Source: an uncultured Erysipelotrichaceae bacterium
GTDB taxonomy: Bacteria > Bacillota_I > Bacilli_A > RFN20 > CAG-826
Assembly (NCBI GenBank): GCA_902793515.1
Contig: CADBDO010000016.1
Span: forward strand, 1 to 13,673
Direction: 5' to 3'
Length of the DNA: 13,673 nt
Below are positions 6,414 to 11,575 of this stretch, one piece after another (within the stretch, counting starts at the first letter, position 1; every line of letters begins with the position of its first letter). The notes under the pieces were generated by a model that had not been told where the DNA came from, ran no database searches, and saw only the letters and a list, made by a program, of their open reading frames with translations. The position numbers and the translations under genes are program-made.

Positions 6414-7052
6414 ATGAAAATTGAGAGATTCAACATCGGGGACGATTATGTCTGCAACATGTATATCGTCGGTGAAGACGGCGAGCCATGCATTGTTGTT
6501 GATCCAGGTGCCGACCCTAACAATTTCATAGAGAAATACGTTAGGAAACACCATAACGGACAGATAGCCGGATTCCTTTTGACGCACGGTCATTATGATC
6601 ACATCGAAGGCCTTAGGCTCTGCACCATGAAAGCGCCTGTCTATGTCCACCTTCTTGAAGAAGAGTTCTTGGTCGAGCCAGCCTACAACCTTTCGCTCGA
6701 TTTCCTCGATCATCTCTATATTAGGGGTCTTAAGACCAAACTCTTTATCGACAACGATATCCTCAATATCGGCAATTACGAAATCAAGGTCATCCATACG
6801 CCATTCCACACAAGGGGAAGCTCTTGTTTCTACTTCGAAAAAGAACACGTCCTCTTCTCAGGAGACACGCTCTTCCATCTAAGCATCGGAAGGACTGATC
6901 TTATCACTGGAAGCAACAAAACCGTCGAGAGCAGCTTGAAGAAACTTGTGGCTTTGCCTCCGGAGACTAAAGTCTATCCAGGACATGGCCCAGCGACCAC
7001 GATTGGCGATGAATTACGCCTCAATCCATACCTAACAAGGTTAAAAAAGTAG
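6414..7052 (+). CDS. Metallo-beta-lactamase-fold hydrolase, glyoxalase II-like
   Basis: A 212-residue single-domain MBL-fold hydrolase. The metal-binding signature is complete: T-H-G-H-Y-D-H (H58, H60, D62, H63), H132 in H-T-P-F-H-T-R-G-S, D151 in F-S-G-D-T-L-F, and H191 in Y-P-G-H-G-P. G-R-T-D-L (159-163) and the D-E-x-R-x-N-P-Y-L end are typical of the small glyoxalase II-like (YqgX/GloB-type) proteins of Firmicutes. These hydrolyse thioesters such as S-lactoylglutathione or bacillithiol adducts; the substrate here cannot be told. No signal peptide, so cytosolic. The ATG matches the usual family N-terminus but sits directly against the rpmG terminator T-run, with no space for a Shine-Dalgarno or a clear promoter. 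Expression may depend on terminator read-through. The stop is TAG, 55 bases before efp. Confidence 0.88.
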   Translation: MKIERFNIGDDYVCNMYIVGEDGEPCIVVDPGADPNNFIEKYVRKHHNGQIAGFLLTHGHYDHIEGLRLCTMKAPVYVHLLEEEFLVEPAYNLSLDFLDHLYIRGLKTKLFIDNDILNIGNYEIKVIHTPFHTRGSSCFYFEKEHVLFSGDTLFHLSIGRTDLITGSNKTVESSLKKLVALPPETKVYPGHGPATTIGDELRLNPYLTRLKK

Positions 7053-7067
7053 ATACTTTACAAATCT

Positions 7068-7078
7068 TGGTATAGAAT
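7068..7078 (+). promoter_or_regulatory. Candidate promoter of efp
   Basis: TGG-TATAGA (7068-7076), or the overlapping TAGAAT (7073-7078), is the only -10-like element between the hydrolase and efp. Transcription from here would start near 7084 and give a short leader with the AAGGAG site at 7094-7099, 8 bases before the ATG. No good -35 is seen, and no terminator separates efp from the upstream gene. Confidence 0.4.
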
Positions 7079-7107
7079 ACCATAGTCTAATTTAAGGAGA
7101 ATTTAGA

Positions 7108-7665
7108 ATGAACGTTACAGAATTACGCCCTGGCAACTATTTCGAAGATGAAAACACCCTTTATCAAGTTATCGACATCCTTCTCAACAAAACTGCTATG
7201 AGAAAGATGGTTGCTAAAGTCAAAGTCAGAAATGTCCGCACCGGTGCCATCACCGAACTCGCCCGTAACTCCGGTTACGACGTTACCCTTGTCAGCGTCG
7301 ACAAGAAGCAGATGCAGTACCTCTACGATGGCGGAACCACCTTAGTCTTCATGGACCCAGATACCTACGAGCAGGTCGAACTTCCAAAGACCGGACTCGA
7401 GCGTGAAATGGGCTTCCTTGCTCCAAACGGCTTCGTTACCATCAACGCTTACGAAGAAGAAATCCTTGGCATTGAACTCCCAGCCAAAGTCGCCCTTGAG
7501 GTCACCGATTGTGAGCCAGGCGTCAGAGGCGATACCGTCACCAATGGCGGTTCCAAAGATGCTACCCTTGAAACCGGCCTTAAGATCAGAGTTCCTCTCT
7601 TCATCGAGAAGGGCGAAAAGGTCATGGTCGATACTGCCACTGGCAAATACGATAAGAGAGCCTAA
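7108..7665 (+). CDS. efp: Translation elongation factor P with atypical tip loop
   Basis: A 185-residue three-domain EF-P that enters the ribosomal E site and helps peptide-bond formation at polyproline stretches. Matching blocks include R-P-G-N (7-10), R-N-V-R-T-G-A-I (41-48), K-K-Q-M-Q-Y-L-Y, the central F-M-D-P-D-T-Y-E-Q, I-L-G-I-E-L-P, and the C-terminal E-P-G-V-R-G-D-T with E-T-G-L-K-I-R-V-P. Length is normal. The unusual part is the domain I tip, where B. subtilis has K-P-G-K-G-A-A: here it reads N-K-T-A-M-R-K-M (27-34). The usual modified lysine position aligns with M31, followed by R32 and K33. No EF-P modification gene is nearby. A canonical AAGGAG Shine-Dalgarno precedes the ATG. 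A UPF0154 gene follows after 2 bases, suggesting translational coupling. Confidence 0.95.
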   Translation: MNVTELRPGNYFEDENTLYQVIDILLNKTAMRKMVAKVKVRNVRTGAITELARNSGYDVTLVSVDKKQMQYLYDGGTTLVFMDPDTYEQVELPKTGLEREMGFLAPNGFVTINAYEEEILGIELPAKVALEVTDCEPGVRGDTVTNGGSKDATLETGLKIRVPLFIEKGEKVMVDTATGKYDKRA

Positions 7666-7667
7666 CG

Positions 7668-7892
7668 ATGTTACAACTCGATGTTTGGGTTTTCGTCCTT
7701 TCGTTGATTGGCGTCCTCATCGTCGGTGGTGTTGCAGGTTTCTTCCTTGCTCGTTACCTTATCAAAAAGAACCTCGAGAAGAATCCTCCAGTCACCGAGA
7801 AACAGGTTCGTGCTATGTATGAACAAGGCGGCCGCAAACTCAGCGAAAAGCAAGTTCGAGCCATCATGCACTCAATCAACAAGAACAGATAG
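7668..7892 (+). CDS. UPF0154 family membrane protein (YneF-like)
   Basis: A 74-residue protein with one N-terminal membrane helix (about 6-29) ending F-F-L-A-R-Y, then K-K-N-L-E-K-N-P-P, a block characteristic of the UPF0154/YneF family of Bacilli and Mollicutes, and a basic cytoplasmic tail. The tail contains E-K-Q-V-R-A twice (44-49 and 60-65, 16 residues apart), which looks like a small internal helix repeat. The function of the family is not known to me. The ATG is 2 bases after the efp stop with no good Shine-Dalgarno, so it probably relies on ribosomes finishing efp. A strong terminator follows. In B. subtilis, as I recall, yneF lies in the broader neighbourhood of plsY-parE-parC, which are also downstream here. 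Confidence 0.9.
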   Translation: MLQLDVWVFVLSLIGVLIVGGVAGFFLARYLIKKNLEKNPPVTEKQVRAMYEQGGRKLSEKQVRAIMHSINKNR

Positions 7893-7909
7893 TTTCTTAT
7901 AAAAATAGA

Positions 7910-7937
7910 AGAGTCACAGATTTGTGGCTCTTTTTTT
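7910..7937 (+). terminator. Intrinsic terminator of the efp-UPF0154 unit
   Basis: AGAGTCACA (7910-7918) pairs with TGTGGCTCT (7923-7931) over 9 bases with one G-T pair and a GATT loop, followed by T's to 7937. Confidence 0.88.
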
Positions 7938-7968
7938 ATCTTTTTCTGAAAAATCCATTTTTCCTCTC

Positions 7969-7976
7969 TATATAGT
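7969..7976 (+). promoter_or_regulatory. Candidate -10 element for the structured RNA
   Basis: TATATAGT contains TATAGT (7971-7976), 4 bases before the G-rich 5' strand at 7981. A start near 7981-7983 would match the outer stem of the proposed RNA. The region upstream is AT-rich, without a clear -35 hexamer. Confidence 0.3.
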
Positions 7977-7980
7977 AAGT

Positions 7981-8241
7981 GGAGAGGGATTCGAGTCAGC
8001 TTTTCTCGGCCGAGTATCGTTGCCGTTTGGCGGCGACAAAGCGTCTCGATGAATATTCCCTGTAATAGCCAATCACTATCGCAGTATCCGCTTGCAAGCG
8101 GTCTGGGCTTAAGAGACCTCCTAGCTCTTGGGCTCGATTACCGCGTTGCCTCTTCTTGATCTTGTTATCGAGCGTACTCTTTAAAGGGATGTGCCCTGAG
8201 ATGTCGAAACAAGAGAGAAGAGGTGCGTGGACCCTATCTTC
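7981..8241 (+). ncRNA. Candidate structured non-coding RNA of unknown family
   Basis: This part of the gap between 7938 and 8258 is richer in G and C than the other intergenic gaps and holds nested pairings. The ends pair: 7981-7988 with 8232-8241 (8 pairs, 2-base bulge). Inside that, 7997-8007 pairs with 8215-8225 (10 of 11 positions). Further stems are 8019-8025/8031-8037 (7 pairs, UUUGG loop); 8105-8115/8125-8135 (11 pairs, loop ACCUCCUAG); 8160-8171/8204-8214 (11 pairs, one bulged A); and a perfect palindrome at 8088-8101. The last long stem competes with 8042-8050/8167-8174. I find no RNase P GAGGAAAGUCC, no SRP GGAAGGAAGCAGC, and no tmRNA T-arm or CCA end. The strand is uncertain: the plus strand has a possible -10 box, but neither strand has a U-run terminator at the end. 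A minus-strand frame of 86 codons (8256-7996) covers the same bases but lacks a Shine-Dalgarno and any recognisable motif. Confidence 0.45.
8088..8101. repeat. 14-bp perfect palindrome inside the candidate RNA
   Basis: CCGCTTGCAAGCGG is a perfect inverted repeat. As RNA it would give a 5-bp stem with a UGCA loop; as DNA it could be a dimeric protein site. A second, shorter palindrome, CTCGGCCGAG, lies at 8005-8014. Confidence 0.6.
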
Positions 8242-8242
8242 T

Positions 8243-8251
8243 TGGTATAAT
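8243..8251 (+). promoter_or_regulatory. Extended -10 promoter of the membrane protein gene
   Basis: TGGTATAAT is a perfect extended -10 (TGn plus TATAAT). Only 7 bases separate it from the ATG at 8259, so transcription should start at or within a base of the start codon. Confidence 0.6.
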
Positions 8252-8258
8252 TTCATTC

Positions 8259-8717
8259 ATGAAATATAACCCTTGGAGAACTTCACAGTCATATACCTTC
8301 TATCTAGTTAGCGTTTTATATATTGCTAGCTTGGTGGTGGTGTTTTCACTTGACCTTCTTACCAGCACCCCGATTCTTTGGGCGTACGTAGTCGTATCGA
8401 CGCTAGGGGAGCTGTACTTTTTGGTTATGTTCTTCGCTGATTGCCTTACTTATTGGAAAGGGCACGGGATTACCATCACAGAACAAGAGCTAACGTTCTA
8501 CGATGACGTCAAAAAGGAAAAGGTGAGAGTATCAATCGACAGCCTTTTAGAATTCAAATATGAGAACAAGGGAAAAATCTATTTCGTCTATAAAAAACAT
8601 GGCAGAAATGAGCATTCCTGCGTGGCTCAAGTATTCTCGAAAAAAGAAAGAGCATTGTTAGACTCAATAATTCAGACGATTTACGCAAGAGACGCTAAGG
8701 TCGATTTGCATAACTAA
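8259..8717 (+). CDS. Unrecognised two-helix membrane protein with soluble C-terminal domain
   Basis: A 152-residue protein with two predicted membrane helices (about 12-34 and 39-63) joined by a very short turn, then a soluble region of about 90 residues. That region begins G-H-G-I-T-I-T-E-Q-E-L-T-F-Y and continues with alternating strands (V-R-V-S-I, L-E-F-K-Y, K-I-Y-F-V-Y-K) and a final amphipathic helix from about 127. Two helices followed by a small beta domain and a helix recalls bacterial PH-like (YcxB/YdbT-type) membrane proteins, but I see no diagnostic motif and do not assign it. ATG 8259 is preferred over an in-frame GTG at 8223, because the extended -10 box lies between them and the first helix then starts near the N-terminus. 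There is no Shine-Dalgarno; the mRNA should be leaderless. Trp and codon use look like the neighbours. Confidence 0.75.
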   Translation: MKYNPWRTSQSYTFYLVSVLYIASLVVVFSLDLLTSTPILWAYVVVSTLGELYFLVMFFADCLTYWKGHGITITEQELTFYDDVKKEKVRVSIDSLLEFKYENKGKIYFVYKKHGRNEHSCVAQVFSKKERALLDSIIQTIYARDAKVDLHN

Positions 8718-8730
8718 AGTATTCATCGAA

Positions 8731-8761
8731 AAAAATGTGCGGCAGTGGTTGTCGCACATTT
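8731..8761 (-). terminator. Terminator of plsY, also usable by the membrane protein gene
   Basis: AAATGTGCGGCA (8733-8744) pairs with TGTCGCACATTT (8750-8761): 12 pairs with one G-T and a 5-base loop. On the minus strand the stem is followed by an unbroken T-run (A's from 8729 on the plus strand). On the plus strand it is followed only by TTTAATTTG. It lies between the two convergent genes. Confidence 0.85.
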
Positions 8762-8794
8762 AATTTGTTAGAGAACTAAATATCTACTAACTAA

Positions 8795-9523
8795 TTACTT
8801 CCATTCAAGAGGCTTTTCTTCGCCTTTCTTGATGCGTTCGATGTTTGAAGCGTGACGGATAACGAGAAGCACATAAACAACGACTTCAGCAACGAGCATT
8901 TCCCATCCGATGCAGACGCCACCAACTAAGCCGAGGTCCCAAAGGATGATGTCGAAGAACGCTCCGCCGCCGATGATGACATTAAGCAAATAGAAGAGTC
9001 CGCTGATGCCGATAAGAACGGCTCCAGAAAGGAGTGAGGCCTTAGACATAACTTTCTTAAAGACAACAAGGAAGATAGTGAAGAAGACGGCTAAGGAAAT
9101 AATGAATCCAAGCCAGCTTGATCCGCCGAAGATGGCCATGAAGCAGGCAACGGCTTTTCCGCCTTTGAATTTAAGCCATGGCGAGAAGCAGTGGCCAAAG
9201 GCCGCGGCGACGCAGACTAAATAGTTATAGAGAACGCCGTTATCGAATAATTCGGCAAGGTTGATAGGGCCGAAGCGGAGGAAGAGCCAAACGGTCCAGA
9301 AAGCAAAGACGGTTTTGGCAATATCAAGAACCATGACGAGGATGCCAACTTTCTTGCCTAAGACACGGCCAGAATTGGTTCCGCCTGAATTGTGGGATCC
9401 ATAGTCACGTGGATCGACTCCAAAGAAGACTTTTCCGACAATGACACCGGTAGGAATGCTACCGACAAGGAAGCCCCAAATGAGACAGCCTAAGACGACA
9501 AGAATATTCAATAAGATGTTCAC
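8795..9523 (-). CDS. plsY: Glycerol-3-phosphate acyltransferase PlsY
   Basis: A 242-residue polytopic membrane enzyme that transfers an acyl group from acyl phosphate to glycerol-3-phosphate, the first step of phospholipid synthesis in most bacteria. The three signature motifs are present: G-S-H-N-S-G-G-T-N-S-G-R (42-53), G-H-C-F-S-P-W-L-K-F-K-G-G-K-A-V-A (110-126) and R-H-A-S-N-I-E-R-I-K-K-G-E-E (223-236). About seven hydrophobic segments are visible. It is longer than the roughly 200-residue norm, mostly through extra hydrophobic sequence at about 160-215; the N-S-G-G-T-N-S-G variant of motif 1 is, from memory, common in Mollicutes-like PlsY. The start is GTG at 9523, supported by GAAGAGAGG 7 bases upstream. 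It is divergent from parE, as in B. subtilis, and ends at a strong terminator. Confidence 0.95.
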   Translation of the reverse strand: MNILLNILVVLGCLIWGFLVGSIPTGVIVGKVFFGVDPRDYGSHNSGGTNSGRVLGKKVGILVMVLDIAKTVFAFWTVWLFLRFGPINLAELFDNGVLYNYLVCVAAAFGHCFSPWLKFKGGKAVACFMAIFGGSSWLGFIISLAVFFTIFLVVFKKVMSKASLLSGAVLIGISGLFYLLNVIIGGGAFFDIILWDLGLVGGVCIGWEMLVAEVVVYVLLVIRHASNIERIKKGEEKPLEWK

Positions 9524-9530
9524 GGTTCAA

Positions 9531-9539
9531 CCTCTCTTC
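9531..9539 (-). promoter_or_regulatory. Shine-Dalgarno supporting the GTG start of plsY
   Basis: On the minus strand GAAGAGAGG lies 7 bases before GTG 9523. It justifies the non-ATG start, which puts the first membrane helix right at the N-terminus. Confidence 0.7.
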
Positions 9540-9548
9540 AAAATGTGC

Positions 9549-9565
9549 CTATTATTTGATAATAG
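9549..9565. promoter_or_regulatory. Inverted repeat over the plsY promoter (possible operator)
   Basis: CTATTAT-TTG-ATAATAG is a perfect 7-3-7 inverted repeat. Its right arm contains TATTAT on the minus strand (9564-9559), a plausible plsY -10 with CTTACA (9586-9581) as -35 at 16-base spacing. It could be a repressor site for lipid-synthesis control or a small hairpin in the leader. The 17-bp geometry is like the FapR operator, but the bases differ. Confidence 0.4.
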
Positions 9566-9588
9566 CCCTACTTTTTTAAATGTAAGTT

Positions 9589-9597
9589 TGCTATAAT
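9589..9597 (+). promoter_or_regulatory. Extended -10 promoter of parE-parC
   Basis: TGCTATAAT is a perfect extended -10. A start near 9604 would leave a leader of about 38 bases, in which no Shine-Dalgarno is visible before ATG 9642. The -35 region has no good match. Confidence 0.6.
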
Positions 9598-9641
9598 ACA
9601 CTACAACAGACGTATTAATATCTCCAGCATTATTTAGATTT

Positions 9642-11573
9642 ATGGCCGACACAAAATACACTGCTAACGACATTGAATTATTATCGGAGCTTGAAGGTGT
9701 CAGGAAACGCCCTGGCATGTACATCGGTTCTACCAACTTAAACGGATTGCACCACCTTGTGTGGGAAGTCATAGATAACTCGGTTGACGAAGCGGTCAAC
9801 GGCTACGGTAAGAAAATCACCGTCACTTTGATGAGAGACGGATCTTTAACCGTCGAAGACGAAGGCCGTGGCGTCCCAGTCGATATTCACAAAGAATCTG
9901 GAATCCCAGCTGTTCAGCTTATTTATACAACTCTCCATAGCGGTGGTAAGTTCAACAGTAAGAACTACAAGACCAGCGCTGGTCTCCACGGCGTTGGCGC
10001 GACTGTCGTCAACGCTTTGAGCGAATTTGTCGAAGTCACCGTCTACCGTGACAATCAGATCAGTCAGATTAGCTTTGCTAACGGAGGTCATTTGCAAACG
10101 CCTCTTCACGTCATCGGTTCTACGAACAAACACGGAACTACCGTCCGTTTCAAACCAGACCCATCTATTTTCCCTAATACAAAATTCAGTTATGAGACGA
10201 TTGCCTCAAGACTCGAAGAAAAGAGTTATCTTTTGACCGGCGTTCATTTCATCATCAAGGATCAAATCACCGGCAACACTCACGATTACTATACCGAGCA
10301 TGGTTTACGTGAATACGTGCAAACCTTAACCATCGACAAAACTCCTATGGCGGACGTTATCGACATGAGCGATAGCTCCAACCCAATCCAGGTTGATATT
10401 GCCATGAGATGGTGTGTTGGCGATTACAGCGAGAACATCTATAGCTATGCTAACGATGTCAGAACCGCTGATGGTGGCACCCATGAGACCGGATTTAAAG
10501 GCGCATTAACCAAGATCATCAATGACTGGGCAAGCGAAAACGAACTTATCAGGGGCAATCAATCGATCGATGGCAGCGATATCCGTGAAGGCCTTACCGC
10601 CGTTATCTCCGTTAAAGTTCCAGAAAACAAACTTGAATACGAAGGACAAACCAAAGGCAAACTCGGAACGCCAGAAGCGACCGCTGTTGTCAGCAACGCT
10701 TTGGCGAACTTCATGCCTTACTATCTCACTGAGCATAAAGATTTTGCGGTGGCCCTCATTAAGAAGTGCGCCCAAGCCAAAGAAGCTCGCGAGGCTGCCC
10801 GCAAAGCTCGTGAGGCCGCTAGGGGAACCAAGAAGAAAGTTGCTGAGATGATAATCAGCGACAAACTCGCCAGCGCTCAGAGCAAAGACTATAAGAACAA
10901 CGAGCTCTTCATCGTCGAGGGTGATTCCGCAGGCGGAACCGCTAAGAAAGGCCGTGACAGAAGCCACCAGGCCATCCTTCCATTGCGTGGTAAGCCTTTG
11001 AACACCCATAACGTTTCCAACCAGGAAATCATCGATAACCTCGAATTCTCTACCCTCATCCAGACAATTGGCGCTGGCTTTGGGGACGAATTCAACCCAG
11101 ATGCGAGCCACTATGGCAAGATCATCATCATGACCGATGCCGATACCGACGGCGCTCACATCCAAATACTTTTGCTTACCTTCTTCTATAACTACATGAA
11201 GCCTCTCATCGACCGCGGAATGGTCTATATTGCCCAGCCGCCTCTCTATCGTGTTTATAAGAAGAGTGATACTAAGAAACACATTTTCTGTTGGAGCGAC
11301 GAAGAGCTTGAGAAAGCAAAACAGAAGATTGGTGCCGGATATGGCATCAACAGATATAAAGGTCTCGGTGAAATGAACGAAGACGAGCTCGCTTTAACCA
11401 CAATGAATAAGGCGACTCGTATGCTTTGCCGAGTCATGATCGATGATTCTCTTGTTACCGAGAAACGAATCGAAACCCTTATGGGCAAAGACAGCGCCCC
11501 ACGCTGGGCTTGGATTCAAGAGAACGTCACGTTCAACGAAAAAGACGAGTTTATTAAAGAAGTGAAGAACTAA
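9642..11573 (+). CDS. parE: DNA topoisomerase IV subunit B (ParE)
   Basis: A 643-residue type IIA topoisomerase ATPase subunit, which works with ParC to unlink daughter chromosomes. The GHKL ATPase domain shows E42 and N46 in E-V-I-D-N-S-V-D-E-A, D-E-G-R-G-V-P (73-79) and G-L-H-G-V-G-A (114-120). The TOPRIM domain shows E-G-D-S-A-G-G with E426, and T-D-A-D-T-D-G-A-H with D499, D501 and D503. Assignment to ParE rather than GyrB rests on Y-K-T-S-A-G-L-H-G-V-G, on D-T-D-G-A-H-I-Q (GyrB usually has D-V-D-G-S-H-I-R), on the 643-residue length, and on the directly following parC. The Ala/Arg/Lys-rich linker at about 370-400 is normal. Promoter TGCTATAAT lies upstream, with no Shine-Dalgarno before the ATG. 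parC starts 2 bases after the stop. Confidence 0.96.
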   Translation: MADTKYTANDIELLSELEGVRKRPGMYIGSTNLNGLHHLVWEVIDNSVDEAVNGYGKKITVTLMRDGSLTVEDEGRGVPVDIHKESGIPAVQLIYTTLHSGGKFNSKNYKTSAGLHGVGATVVNALSEFVEVTVYRDNQISQISFANGGHLQTPLHVIGSTNKHGTTVRFKPDPSIFPNTKFSYETIASRLEEKSYLLTGVHFIIKDQITGNTHDYYTEHGLREYVQTLTIDKTPMADVIDMSDSSNPIQVDIAMRWCVGDYSENIYSYANDVRTADGGTHETGFKGALTKIINDWASENELIRGNQSIDGSDIREGLTAVISVKVPENKLEYEGQTKGKLGTPEATAVVSNALANFMPYYLTEHKDFAVALIKKCAQAKEAREAARKAREAARGTKKKVAEMIISDKLASAQSKDYKNNELFIVEGDSAGGTAKKGRDRSHQAILPLRGKPLNTHNVSNQEIIDNLEFSTLIQTIGAGFGDEFNPDASHYGKIIIMTDADTDGAHIQILLLTFFYNYMKPLIDRGMVYIAQPPLYRVYKKSDTKKHIFCWSDEELEKAKQKIGAGYGINRYKGLGEMNEDELALTTMNKATRMLCRVMIDDSLVTEKRIETLMGKDSAPRWAWIQENVTFNEKDEFIKEVKN

Positions 11574-11575
11574 CC

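Noticed and set aside
7981..8241. tmRNA, RNase P RNA or SRP RNA in the structured gap
   Set aside because: A UUUCGACA string on the minus strand and GGAUUCGA on the plus strand recall tmRNA, but no T-arm, acceptor stem or tag frame fits. The conserved RNase P and SRP core sequences are absent from both strands.
7996..8256. Minus-strand open frame of 86 codons across the gap after the UPF0154 gene
   Set aside because: No Shine-Dalgarno, no recognisable motif, an Arg/Lys/Ser-rich odd composition, and the same bases form extensive nested stems. A structured RNA explains the region better, though a small protein is not fully excluded.
9642..11573. GyrB rather than ParE
   Set aside because: The D-T-D-G-A-H-I-Q and Y-K-T-S-A-G-L-H-G-V-G signatures, the following parC and the neighbouring plsY all favour ParE.
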